Positions 11,045 to 21,182 of a stretch of DNA of 64,000 nt are shown here, piece by piece (the stretch's first letter is position 1; each line of letters starts with the position of its first letter). The position numbers and the translations under genes were made by a program. The notes beneath the pieces were generated by a model. That model ran no database searches. It was not told the origin of the DNA and saw only the letters and a program-made list of their open reading frames with translations. The DNA is taken from NCBI GenBank assembly GCA_047967505.1, contig CM106539.1; one strand, given 5' to 3'. This DNA is from Dipteris shenzhenensis. Taxonomy: Eukaryota; Polypodiophyta; Polypodiopsida; Gleicheniales.

Positions 11045-12040
11045 CTATTAGCCAGAAAAGAAATCAAGACCAGAGGCTAGAGGCTAAGCATGGCAACGCT
11101 CGAGGGCCATAGAGGAAAGGAGATCGTGAGGGCGAAACGTTATCATGGGAGGGGAAAAGGAATTAGAAGGGGGAGGGAATGAAGAGGGAGACTATGACAC
11201 AAGGGGAAAGGGAGAGGGGGAAGAGAAGCACGTACATGATAGGAGGAGGAATGTAAAGATGGAGACATCAAGGGAAGAGGACCATCCTTTATTTGAAAGA
11301 AAGGATGAGAGGGAAATATCAAAGTACTAGCTAGGTGGCTTTACCAGAATGAGCGTGTCTCATCAAGGAATAGCCCCCTCCTTTTATAGCCAAAAGAGGG
11401 GGTCTCTCCCAATTAATGCATCCTACCACATGCATGTTGTGTGTGTGGAAAAGTCTCCCATGTGGGCTAGGCGGTTACACACTCTCAATTGTGTGCGACA
11501 ACCCTTTGCCTCAATTTTCCACATAAATCAAGCCCCATATCTCAAGTCTATGATACTCCCTTGGTCTCTTCCCAATTTTATAATATGTTAAAACCTCTAG
11601 GAGGACAAGTGGAGGGTTGGCACAAGGATTCTTGCCACCTCATCCTACTTTCCCCATTATTTAACTTGCTCTCTTGGACCTTCTATACCTCCCCCACATG
11701 GGCCTATCCTATATGGAGGGAATAACCCAATATAATATCCATCTCCACGTATTTTATATTACTTCTCCCATGGACTTTGTGCCATAACTCACTAAATGCA
11801 GCCTAGGTGGAGGGGTGGCACATGGAGGAGCCATGCCACCTTACATTTTATAATATTACTACCATGGATTATGTACAACACACCTTATGGGTCCTCTTAC
11901 GTGGAAGGGTGGCACATGGTCATGCCCTGCCACCTCAACCCTGGGCCCTATGCACACCATATTTTATTATACTATTGCCACATATACAAACACACACACA
12001 TATTAATGCCTTTTTCCTTAGACAATTTTATCCATAATAG
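11045..12040 (-). repeat. 3' LTR of the gypsy element (996 bp)
   Basis: On the + strand it runs from CTATTAGCC (11045) to CCATAATAG (12040), giving short terminal inverted repeats CTATTA/TAATAG instead of the usual TG/CA. The inner end directly abuts the polypurine tract complement. The first ~217 bp match 19053-19270. The LTR includes a purine-rich stretch (11140-11265) and repeated GGAGG-GTGGCACA phrases near 11600-11930. Confidence 0.7.
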
Positions 12041-13281
12041 TTCCCCCCCCCAGGCAGGGAATGCACAGCATTTCCATGCCTGGGTCCATCACGCACAAAG
12101 AAAGGCTTGAGGTAACACTTGTTGATCACCTTCTTGCCATATGGTTCATGCAGCTCCTGAACTTGTACAGACCCATTGCTACGTTCCTTGATGACTTTGT
12201 ATGGACCAGTCCACAGTGGCAGAAACTTCTTATCCATTTGGTGGTCCAATCTATTATCAAAGCATAGCACAACATCCCCCTCAGCAAAGTGTCATTCCCA
12301 TCCCTTGTGAATCTTAGCATCCAAGTGGGCCTTTTGTCGATTCTTTTGGATCTCTATTTGGTGTAGTGCAAGGCGTCGGGTTTCATCTAACTTCTCAAGT
12401 TGTACCAATCTGGTCTCTACATGTTCATCTTCTGTCATCCTCTGTTCTTGTGCCAATCTCAAAGCTGGAATCTCTATCTCTAGTGGTAAAACGGCCTCAG
12501 TACCATACACCAACTCAAAAGGAGTGTGACCTGTAGATGTTTTATGAGTGATGTTGTAAGCCCACACGGCTTCAGTGACCTTTTGATCCCACTAGCTCCT
12601 GTTCCCTGTGGCCATTTTTCCCATGGTTTTACAAAGGAGGCCATTGGTCCGCTCTGTTTGACCCATGGATGCCGGATAATAGATACTAGAAGTGTGATGA
12701 TTAATACCCATGCGATCCATGAGTAACTCCACTGCTTCATTTAAGAATGGACTCCCATGGTCAGAGACAATCTCCATGGGTGTCCCAAAACTTGTGCAGA
12801 TATGTTCAAATATGAAATTTGAAACTGCCTTACCATTTGCAATAGGGAGGGCGATAGCTTCAGCCCACTTAGTGACATACTGAGTGGCTACCAAAAGATA
12901 CTTCTTTTTGCGGGCAGTCATGGGTAAGGGCCCGACAAAATCTATTCCCCACTTCTGAAACGGATGGATGGACATCACTGGATGATGTTGACCAGGATGC
13001 AAATCCTTCCTACCAAAGAATTGGCATGGTTCACAGGTTTTGCAATACAAAGTGACATCCTTGAACAAGGTCGGCCAATAGTATTCAGCATGTAAAATCT
13101 TCTTAGCTGTATGGTCACTGGCATAGTGGCCTCCACAAAATCCATCATGATAATGCTTCAATACCTTAGGCACTTCATTTGCATCAATGGCCCGTCTTAG
13201 TACCCCATCCATGCCTTGACGGTACAACACCCCATCAAGGAGGGTGTAGTGCCTACTATCTCTACGGATCTTCTCTCTCAT
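12028..13281 (-). pseudogene. Gypsy integrase with GPY/F module, broken
   Basis: The segment from 13281 to 12592 shows an HHCC zinc-binding region (HYHDGFCGGHYA ... CKTCEPCQ) and a DDE core: WGIDFVGPLP, IVSDHGSPF, and MGQTERTN. The C-terminal part continues in other frames at 12567-12292 (YNITHKTSTGHTPFELVYG) and 12270-12028, which holds the WTGPYKV GPY/F motif and NKCYLKPF. At least two frame changes separate the pieces. Its role would be integration of element cDNA. It is followed directly by the polypurine tract. Confidence 0.9.
12041..12053 (-). promoter_or_regulatory. Polypurine tract of the gypsy element
   Basis: On the minus strand this reads CTGGGGGGGGGAA immediately before the 3' LTR. 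It is the expected position and composition for the plus-strand primer. The last integrase codons overlap it. Confidence 0.7.
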
Positions 13282-14182
13282 AGCTAGTACTTTCTAGAGG
13301 AAAGGAGAAAGCAATCAGAAACCTGTAGATACCACCATACCATGGATCCCCAACTTCTATGGCCGCTACAAGGGTTACATCAAGGCACTCCTCTAAATCA
13401 ATTAAAGCATTCTTCAAGTTGGAACAACCCCCTTTTACAATTTTGAAAGAAAAATCATATTCTTGTAGAACTGCTAGCCATTTGGCCAATCGGCCGATGG
13501 GATTTGGTGATTGAAGAACCTGTTTTGCAAGACCAGTGCTAGTGAGTATAATGAAGGACTTTCCAGCCACATAATGCTTAAATTTCTCAATGCAAAACAC
13601 CAAAGACAAGGCATGCTTGTCAGCCTCTGAATAGCGTCGCTTAGTGTCGAGCAATTGTCGAGAAGCAAATCGAATGGGATACATGAACCGATCCTCCCCT
13701 TGCTAGAGAAGAATACCTGTGAGAGTGTGCTTACCAAAATAGAAAGTCTTTGACCAATCTGGATTGTGTAGAATGGGTTCTGAAGCCAGAGCATTCTGGA
13801 TTTGTGCAAACCCATGATCACAATCCTCATCCCAAGAGAAATCAACCCCATCTTTTAATAGCATAGTCATGGGTCGTGTCAAAGCAGCATATTGATCAAT
13901 GAAGCGGCGATAGTATCCTACTAGATTGACAAATGAGCGTACCTGATGTTTGGTTGTTGGCAGGGAGAGCTTGAGGATAGCTTCTACCTTCTTGGGGTCA
14001 GGCTTGATGCCCTTGAATGAGACAATATGTCCCAATAACCTCCCTTGAGTGGCTCCAATGGTGCGTTTCTCAGGGTTGAGACTACCGTTTGCATCATTGA
14101 CCCTTTGGAAGGCCAACCTAACCTTCATGACATGCTCCTTATGTGACGAGAATATACAGAAATCATCTAAAAGCACCTCCAA
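13262..14182 (-). pseudogene. Gypsy RT C-terminal half and RNase H, broken
   Basis: The 14182-13703 segment holds the RT catalytic region as LLDDFCIFSSH (usually YxDD), then LLGHIVSFKGI, VRSFVNLVGYYRRFI and FSWDEDCDHGF. A frame change near 13700 leads into 13684-13262 with RNase H motifs: PIRFASRQLLDTKRRYSEAD and KWLAVLQEYDF. The Tyr of the catalytic motif is lost at the frame junction with the upstream RT segment. This is the reverse transcriptase/RNase H part of pol. Confidence 0.88.
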
Positions 14183-15555
14183 GAAATCCCCAAATAAGGA
14201 GCAAACACCATCTGCATAAATCTTTGAAAGGTAGCAGGAGCATTGGTGAGGCCGAATGGCATTACTTTGAATGCAAATGTCTCCCAGGGTGTGGCAAATG
14301 TGGTTTTAAGCACATCTTCTTCGGCAATTTTGATTTGATAAAACCCAGAGTAACCATCACAGAAAGTATACATCTCATGACCACTTACCTTCTCAAGAAT
14401 GAGGTCTTGAAAGGACAGAGGATGATGATCCCTCTTGGTGGCTGCATTGAGTTTCTTATAGTCGATGCAGTCCCGCCACTTGTTGTTTTTCTTTGGGGTG
14501 ACCACCACTGGAGAAACCCATTCAGTATTGTGAACCGAAACAATAAACCCAACCTCTACAAGCTTCTGAAACTTTGAGCACAAAGCATCCATCTGCAGGG
14601 GCCCTAATCTCCGATACTTCTGACCCACAGGCTTCGCATCAGGCTTCAGTTCTATCTTGTGCTCTATGGCATTCACATGGCGAAGGTGGTGGTAGCTAGT
14701 TGCAAAGAGGTCAGGGAAATCTTTGAACATTTCTAGGAACTCATCTTTCTCACTTGGAGTGAGGTCTGGGGAAAGAATAGACTCAAGCTGTTGAGGACTA
14801 GCTATTACCTTTTCTGCAGATGGTGTGGTCGGAGACACCCCCATCATGTAAACTTCCTCCTCTGAGAATTCCTCCCCCCCGTTTGATTCTTCCATTGATT
14901 CAGACACCGAGGATGAGAGAGTATCACTGTCTTGCTCCTCTTCTTCTTCTGGTTCCGTGGCACCGGGTTGCACCGAGATCTTCTCCTTAGAAGCACCGAA
15001 AGACATGTGTCTTGTCTTCCAATAGCTGACTGCATCACTCTTTCTCAACCATGGTCTTACGAGTATGGCTGGGTAACTCCTGCCTGTATCTTCAATGTCC
15101 ACTACATAGAAATTGACAATGGTGGTCAACCCATTGACAGTGATGGGCAAATCCTCAACGACTCCTAGGGTGGCGAGTCGTTGACCATCTACTACCTTGA
15201 TTCGAGTGGAGGAACACCTTGTACATTTCAAATTCAATTTCTTCATGATTCGGGGCACCATGATATTACATGCAGCTCCCCCATCAACACACACATTTTT
15301 GACATGGCAATTATCTATGATGACATCGACTATGTGTGGGTGCCGATCAATTTCTTCAAAGATAGAAGATACCTCTCTTACCTTTCCCTTTTTCTTGTTC
15401 CTCCTTGTTGAGAGCCCTTGCTGCAGCTCACGTCTCACCTTAGGGCTTAATGCAATTAGTTGAGGGAGCGTGATGCTCAAAGAACGATGAGCAAGGTCTT
15501 GAACGACTGAATAGTCTTCTTGCCCAAGCCGATGGGAAAATCCGAGGGCAACCAC
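14167..15555 (-). pseudogene. Gypsy protease and RT N-terminal half
   Basis: This is one long frame of 462 codons. The aspartic protease site reads CVDGGAACNIM near residue 92, with DGGA instead of DTGA/DSGA. An acidic Ser-rich linker follows (about residues 200-240). Next come RT motifs: TEWVSPVVVTPKK, WRDCIDYKKLN, TFCDGYSGFYQI and VMPFGLTNAPATFQ. DGGx-type proteases are known from Tat/Athila-like plant elements. The frame overlaps the gag segment by about 80 bp and ends before the YxDD motif through a frameshift. Confidence 0.9.
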
Positions 15556-16708
15556 TTACTCCTACAGGATCTTTTAGTCTTCTCTATTGGTGGGTCTGCC
15601 ATTTCAGCATCTGAGGGCTCTGAGAAGGACACCTTCTTCCTAAGGTGGCCCGGTCCATGGTTTGGAGAGGGGTCCGAGGTGGTACGACTTCTTTTCCCAA
15701 GGTCAAGGATCTCTACATCAGAATCCTCAGCGCCAGACTCACTTAGAAGATTCACCCTTGGAATATTGGGGCATTCCGTGCGATGATGACCCTTCTGGTG
15801 GCACTCGTAGCATACAACATTAGCACGGTCTCTTGGAGGGCGATTGGCTTGATTTCTGATGCCCACCATCTCAAGCCGAAGATCATTCAGGGCCTTGGCT
15901 AGGTCATTGACTCCAGGTTCTATTGCAGGGGGGGCCTCTTTAGGTGGAGGGGCCGAGGGAGTAGAAAGGAGGGGGGCTCGTGGGTGAGGCTGGGGAAATC
16001 TTCGAGGCGGAGGGTGAGAGTATACACCTTGTTGAGGGTAAGCATCTAAGGGAGGACCATACATTTGAGGCGGAGGCGGTGGATACATCCCTGATGAGGG
16101 GTGGGGGTATGCCCCTGAGTTAGACCCCCCAGGTTGTTGTTGCAAGAATTGAGGGGGTTGCGGAGGGACAATTGTCTTCTTTGAAGCGGGGTCAAACTGA
16201 ACTTTATCAAACTTTTGAGCAATCTCATGTGCTAGCACCATAGTTTTTGGATTCTCCCATTTAAGGTTGAGGCGAAATTCATCACTTGCTCCTGCTACAA
16301 GGTAGCCCAGCACATATGCTGAGTCATTCCAGCTTGAAATTCGGCATTGTCCTCCTGTGTGGCAATTAAACAGTCCAGGAGCACGGCTGCTCGATCCACA
16401 TATCGACGCGCCGTCTCACCTTCTGACTGCTTTAAGTTTGCCACCTATAGGTACACATTCTCTGGCTCCTCTTCTTTGCCGAAATACTCAATCATTGCTG
16501 CTGTCAACCTTGGCCAGCTTCGGCGAACGTCTTCGGCCTGCTGCTTCTCATACCACACTTGAGCCAAACCCTCTAGAAATGTGGGAAGAACCAACAGCCA
16601 TCTGTCTTTAGTAAGAAAGTTGAGAGAAACACAACAGCGCTTGAAGGCCACAAGATACTCATTTGGATTTTCTTCCACTCGTCCACAAAACATGGGAATG
16701 TCAGCCAT
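15477..16708 (-). pseudogene. Gypsy gag with CCHC zinc knuckle, frameshifted
   Basis: The N-terminal piece (16708-16445) contains retrotransposon-gag motifs such as GRVEENPNEYLVAFKRCC and WPRLTAAMIEYFGKEEEPE. After a break near 16400 the C-terminal piece (16313-15477) has a capsid end, a Pro/Gln/Tyr-rich linker and one zinc knuckle CYECHQKGHHRTEC of CX2CX4HX4C type, followed by an acidic tail. It would form the virus-like particle and bind element RNA. Confidence 0.85.
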
Positions 16709-17077
16709 GCTTGGAAGATGGAAAAGAGAGTGGCAAGACGAGGCTTATCTATGGATAAACAATAGAAAGAGGAAGCTTGAACTAAAAATCGGGTGAAGAT
16801 ACATCCACAAAGCACACATACGCAGGGTAGGGTGTGACTGATGTATTGTGAAATACTACACGGGAAGAATCTTCAGCATAGAATAGCACATAGACAATCT
16901 TAAAAGGACCAACCCTCATGATATCACATCCATCTTTACAAGTGAGGGTTAGAGACGCGGCGCTGCATGAGGTTGTTCATCAAGGCAAACAAGAATGCCA
17001 TGACAAATGTCAACAGTTGGAGAGCTTGCACATCACCTTCAGCTTCTTCCAGTTCTTATAGTCACCATACTATTTCT

Positions 17078-17781
17078 TCAAGGGGTGTGTGGTTTGGCAT
17101 CCTTCTTTTGAGCAATGTCCTTGAGGACCTTCCTGATGATCTTTCGAAGTCGGTGAACTCGCATCAAGTATGTCCAACACTTAGTTTCATGATGACCACA
17201 ACCTTTGCATTCCTTACAAATGATCACCCTCCTCCGTGACTTGCGGCTTTGTTGGGGTGGTGCTTCCACTCGCATCATGCGTGACTGAAGTACAAGCTTC
17301 ACGTGCCAAGAAATCAGCAACTAGATTTCGAGCTTGAGGGATATGCTGAATTTTTACCTCTTCAAATTGGTTGCAAAGTTCCAATGCTTGTTGATGTCGT
17401 GGAACCAAGCCTTTGCTCCACACCTTCCACCTTCCACCTTCCACTAACTTGTTCACACACTACTTGAGAATCTCCTTGCACTTCAAGTTGCTTGGCATGA
17501 TGCTCTTGTGCCTTTTGTAGCCCAAAAATGAGCGCCAAGTACTTAGCTTGATTGCAAGTACTTGCAGGTGCAGACTTGCTGTAACAATACTCCTCACCAC
17601 CCGGTGAAGTGAGCTTCACACCCACGCCGGCAGCCTTGGTCAAAGGTTTGTAAGCTCCATCAAATTGAAGGATACAAGATGTCATCACACCAAGACTAAA
17701 ATTTGGACATCCCAAGTTTCTCGGTAGTCCAAGATAGGTAGGAGGAGAGGGTGGGGAGAATTCAACACTTGAGCCAAACAT
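17078..17781 (-). pseudogene. Extra RNase H plus zinc-knuckle ORF upstream of gag
   Basis: The frame from 17781 has an RNase HI-like N-terminal half: QFDGAYKPLTKAAGVGV, ASTCNQAKYLALIFGLQKA, and VQGDSQVVCEQV. After a frame change at a 7-bp repeat (17421-17441) the second half continues with LVPRHQQALELCNQFEEV, IPQARNLVADFLAREA. A further frame at 17320-17078 adds a CCHC knuckle CKECKGCGHHETKC. The Asp-Glu-Asp-Asp pattern (FDGA, NQAKY for NxAEY, GDSQ, RNLVADFLA) fits the archaeal/plant-type RNase H captured by Tat-lineage elements, but there it normally lies within pol; here it sits between the primer site and gag. Function is inferred only. Confidence 0.7.
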
Positions 17782-17928
17782 TCAGCACCAAATAAACTTG
17801 CAATCCTTTGTTGATAGTTTATCTTTAGACCAAAAAGAATTATAACTTGAAGCTCGAAATGAGGCACAAAAGGTCGATTAGGTACGAATGGATTCCTTGA
17901 TTGAAACATTACCAACCATAGCCGAGGC

Positions 17929-18318
17929 CTAGAAACCTTTTAGTGAGATTGAGAATAAACCATTCAGGACGAGCTTATCCACAGGAATTAACAAGCAGAT
18001 GCGCCAAATCTCCCCCCAAGCTTGGGGAGCATCCCACCCTTCGATGAAGAACACCGTTTTAATTACCTCTGAAGCAGCAAGTAGTTCGATCACCGCACAA
18101 TGAGTAGAAGTGAAATCAAAGTTCTCCCAGCGTATCAGTAGTTCTTCACCATGAATCATCCACGGTGTATCATTCCACCCATCATCTCCTTGAACAATGT
18201 AGTGGACAATCAGCCATTGAAGGTCGACATGAAGATCAAGGAAGAGATCTCGTGCATTGGTAGCCATAAGGCGCAGAGGACCAGGCACCAAATCCTTAAA
18301 CGCGTCGAGAAGTGACAT
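17929..18318 (-). CDS. Gypsy 5' ORF of unknown function
   Basis: This is an open frame of 129 codons upstream of the extra RNase H ORF and on the same strand. Compositionally it looks coding: balanced, Trp-rich (QWLIVHYIVQGDDGWNDTPW; WGEIWRICLLIP). I do not recognise a domain. Tat/Ogre elements often carry an ORF1 of unknown function in this position, which is the basis for treating it as part of the element. A possible continuation lies in another frame at 17915-17685. Confidence 0.45.
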   Translation of the reverse strand: MSLLDAFKDLVPGPLRLMATNARDLFLDLHVDLQWLIVHYIVQGDDGWNDTPWMIHGEELLIRWENFDFTSTHCAVIELLAASEVIKTVFFIEGWDAPQAWGEIWRICLLIPVDKLVLNGLFSISLKGF

Positions 18319-18524
18319 AAATATCCACCCTCCTCATGTGGCGTGCGTCCGTGAAGTGAACTTGGAGAAGTTCTGAATCGATGATCTAGCAGGAGATGTG
18401 AATAGAGCACATGAAATGAAGTACTTTTGCTTTTTACAGCAAGAGCAAATTCCCCACGGTTAGAGAGTTATAGTTCCCGAGATTTTAATATATAAACAAA
18501 AATCATTACATTTATCACTTCCAA

Positions 18525-18660
18525 CTTGTTGGCCCAATGAGAAGTCTTCCTTTTGTGAAGGGGGAGGTCTTGGGTTCAAATCCTACTCTTTAATAAAAAG
18601 AGAGGAGAGGAGAGGAGAAGGAGAAGAGAAAGAAAAGGACAAGAGGAAGAACAGAAGAGA
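18525..18660 (+). mobile_element. SINE-like tRNA-derived sequence (candidate)
   Basis: GGTTCAAATCC at 18572-18582 is a perfect match to the Pol III B-box consensus. A weak A-box-like TTGGCCCAATGAG lies about 43 bp upstream (18529). An A/G-rich tail follows from 18593. It sits in the gypsy leader in the opposite orientation. Without another copy or target duplication it remains a candidate. Confidence 0.35.
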
Positions 18661-18710
18661 GAGGGGGGTGGGGGTTCTGCTATTACAGTTTTGCAAAAAC
18701 TCAGAAGAAC

Positions 18711-18940
18711 TGTCCGCGACCAAAAGATGTAGCAGCCCAGAAAACTATCGCGCAGGTGAACACAGTAGATGCGCGAAGCGAGAAAAATGTCCGCGACTAG
18801 AAGACGCAGTAGCCTAGAAAACTATTGCACAGGTGAACACAGTAGACGCACGAAGCGAGAAAACTATTCGCGACTAGAAGACGCAGGAGCCTAGAAAACT
18901 GTCGTGCAGGTGAACACAGTAGACGCGCGAATCGAATGCG
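18711..18940. repeat. Three-copy tandem repeat, ~78 bp unit, in the gypsy leader
   Basis: Units start near 18712, 18789 and 18866. Each contains CGCGACTAGAAGACGCAG-type sequence, CCTAGAAAACT, CAGGTGAACACAGTAGA and GCGAAGCGA. It lies between the primer-binding-site candidate and the first ORF of the element. It is CG-rich relative to the surroundings. Confidence 0.85.
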
Positions 18941-19029
18941 TGCGTAGTAGCTTAGAAGGAGCACAGATGGTACAGTTTTGTAGATGCGATTGGTACGAGC
19001 AGAAGATTCACCACTAGCCGTGGAGATTT

Positions 19030-19049
19030 CGATCCCAGCAGCCAAACCA
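19030..19049 (-). promoter_or_regulatory. Candidate tRNA primer-binding site of the gypsy element
   Basis: On the + strand the bases before the right LTR read CGATCCCAGCAGCCAAACCA, like a tRNA 3' end with T-loop remnant (TTCGATC just upstream) and terminal CCA. The complementary PBS on the minus strand therefore begins TGG three bases from the LTR. I cannot assign the tRNA and the stem spacing is one base off standard. Confidence 0.45.
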
Positions 19050-19052
19050 TTT

Positions 19053-19272
19053 CTATTAGCCGGAAAAGAAATCAAGACCAGAGGCTAGAGGCTAAGAATG
19101 GCGACGCTCGAGGGCCATAGAGGAAAGGATATCGTGAGGGCGAAATGTTATCATGGGAGGGGAAAAGGAATTAGAAGGGGGAGGGAATGAAGAGGGAGAC
19201 TATGACACAAGGGGAAAGGGAGAGGGGGAAGAGAAGCATGTACATGATAGGAGGAGGAATGTAAAGATGGAT
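19053..19272 (-). repeat. Truncated 5' LTR of the gypsy element
   Basis: It matches the first ~217 bp of 11045-12040 with a handful of substitutions, then stops abruptly and is followed by (CA)n. The retained part is the end next to the primer-binding site; the promoter-bearing U3 part is absent, so the element could not be transcribed from its own LTR. Confidence 0.8.
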
Positions 19273-19277
19273 ATCCC

Positions 19278-19330
<53 letters not shown>

Positions 19331-19640
19331 ATGTATATAGTTATGCTTCTATAGAGACTTGGTGAATGATAGATAGATGGATATATATATCTAGGTCCTT
19401 ATATCTTTGATTATCTCTGATTAGTTTCCTGGTTCATAATGCTTAGCGTAATTTTTAGCATATAGCATGTGTCACCATTTTTAACAAAAAAAGTATGTCA
19501 ATATACTCATGACATATAAATTATGCTTACAATTTCGAAAAGATTACTAGGTGGTTGTGTTGGCAGTACATTGAATTGGAAGAGTTGTGCCATTTATTTT
19601 TACAATTGTGAACAGATTACTAGGTATTTGGGTTGGGGCT
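19273..19640. repeat. (CA)n and right half of the interrupted family A locus
   Basis: (AC)n at 19279-19328 is followed by sequence nearly identical to 2273-2610, including TATATAGTTATGC, GATATATATATCTAGGTCC and TTACTAGGTGGTTGTGTTGG. This is the right-hand flank of the gypsy insertion. Confidence 0.75.
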
Positions 19641-20244
19641 CCTTTATAGATATACACACTGAGGTGGAAGATTTTTGTTTATTTGGTACACTCCTCTCAT
19701 ATTAGCAAACTCTATATATCAATTTGTTAAGATAAAGGAATGGCTTTTCTTCATTTTACGTGGCCTTTTCTTTAGTTTATGTGGCCTTTTCCATCATATC
19801 ATTAATTACTTTTTTCCTTTTAAATGAAATGTTTGTGTATGCTTCCTCAGCTATATTATTATCATTAATTTCCATGTTTCCCATACTTTCCAATAATGTT
19901 GTTCTTCTTAGCTCCCATTTCTCCTTTGTGGTTGTCTTCTTAATTCCCCTTAACAGTTTCCCTCTTAATAATGTTTGGGGTCTCTAATTCAGACGGCTTG
20001 ATATATTAATATCTATATTAACTTGGTAATTTGAAGGGACTTTTTCATTTGAAAAGTAATTTCAAGTGAATATACTTGTACACTCCCTAGTGATTACTGT
20101 AAATATGTCACCTTTCTGGTATCCTAGAATATTCTGGGACCTTATGTTTCATTTTAGAGCTAAACAAATATATCCCTCCCCCTTACCCTTAACTTGTGTA
20201 TGAGTTCCTAATATCTATTTTGGATTGGCTTATAAAGGAGTGGG
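19641..20244. other. AT-rich intergenic sequence
   Basis: No gene or repeat recognised. The frame at 19760-19987 is T-rich and hydrophobic by composition only. Confidence 0.45.
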
Positions 20245-20500
20245 TGTTGAGAGTTCACGCTCAACATCATGTGATCATGTGTGCATAGCACCATCACGTG
20301 ATCATATGTGCATAGCACTAACCTTATAGAGTGCTATAAAGGAAAGGGTTAGATCCCCTAACCTAACCCTAAAAGGGTTTGTATATATTCTATTTTTTCA
20401 ACTAAATCTAGTGTACAGTTAGTCATTTGTGGTGTGCTCTCTAGCTGTGCCCTCACTCCTCATCTCCACTCTTCTCCTCTCCCCTCTTCATATTTTGTCA
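20245..20500 (+). repeat. 5' LTR of Copia-1
   Basis: It starts TGTTGAGAGTTCACGC and ends TATTTTGTCA. It contains two tandem copies of ATCA-GTGATCAT-TGTGCATAGCAC and a short telomere-like CCCTAACCTAACCCTAAA run at 20356-20373. Confidence 0.95.
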
Positions 20501-20512
20501 TGGTATCAGAGC
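20501..20512 (+). promoter_or_regulatory. Primer-binding site (initiator tRNA-Met)
   Basis: TGGTATCAGAGC, the standard plant copia primer-binding site, directly abuts the 5' LTR end CA. Confidence 0.95.
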
Positions 20513-21182
20513 GCAAGGATAGCTTCATCCAAAAAGTAGTCATCATCAACAAAATCAAAGTCAGCATCAGCATCAGCATCAACATCATCCTCAGCAACAT
20601 CAGAATCAGCAAAGAGGAAATCATTCCAATCGAGAAAGATTTCAAGGACGAGGGAATGCATCCACCAATGTGTCAAACATTCAGTGCAACTACTGTCACA
20701 AGTTTGGACACTATGAAAGAGATTGCCGCAAGAAGCAGTATGACCAAGGCGGTCAATCCAGCAGTAATTGAGGGAATTCCCGAGGAAGAGGAAATCATCA
20801 TGGTGGACATTCTAGTCACAGTCATTTTGCAAATGAACATGGAAATATGTTTCTTGCAAGCAAGTAATTGCATCAGACTGATACAATGCACCTAGACACT
20901 AATTTCAATCCCAAAGAGGATTATAGTTATCAAGTCAACCAAGTGGAACAGGATCCTTGGTACATCGACAGCGGTGCATCATCTCATATGACAAATCATC
21001 AGGAATGGTTCACAGAGATGAAACCATTAGAAGGACAGAAAAAAGTCATCTACACAGCAAATGATACACCGAATCCAGTTCAAGGGACAAGTGTTATCCC
21101 TATGAACAATTTCACTGGTACAAAAGGATTAATCAAGATGTGCTCTATGTTCCGAAGCTCAGCAAGAACCTTTTGTCAGTAG
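20513..21182 (+). pseudogene. Copia-1 gag C-terminus and protease, N-terminus missing
   Basis: Right after the PBS the sequence jumps into the His/Gln-rich end of gag, then a zinc knuckle CNYCHKFGHYERDC at about 20684-20725. The frame then reaches DPWYIDSGASSHMT (about 20949), the copia aspartic protease active site. Roughly 1 kb of leader and gag present in the related element at 57.3-58.5 kb is absent here. The long frame starting at 20434 is out of register with gag and is not the real product. A stop separates gag from protease near 20866. Confidence 0.85.

Larger units (their letters stand above)
11045..19272 (-). mobile_element. Ty3/gypsy LTR retrotransposon, minus strand, 5' LTR truncated
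   Basis: Reading on the minus strand the order is: truncated 5' LTR (19053-19272), primer-binding-site candidate, two extra ORFs (one with RNase H and a CCHC knuckle), gag, protease-RT, RNase H, integrase with GPY/F module, polypurine tract, 3' LTR (11045-12040). The two LTRs share about 217 bp of nearly identical sequence beginning CTATTAGCC; the rest of the right LTR is missing and is replaced by (CA)n. Protease-RT-RNase H-integrase order defines Ty3/gypsy. The DGGA-type protease motif and extra upstream ORFs suggest the Tat/Ogre side rather than chromoviruses (inference). All coding segments carry stops or frameshifts. Confidence 0.85.

Noticed and set aside
20434-20895. Long frame across the Copia-1 LTR end and gag
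   Set aside because: It is out of register; the zinc knuckle CNYCHKFGHYERDC lies in another frame.
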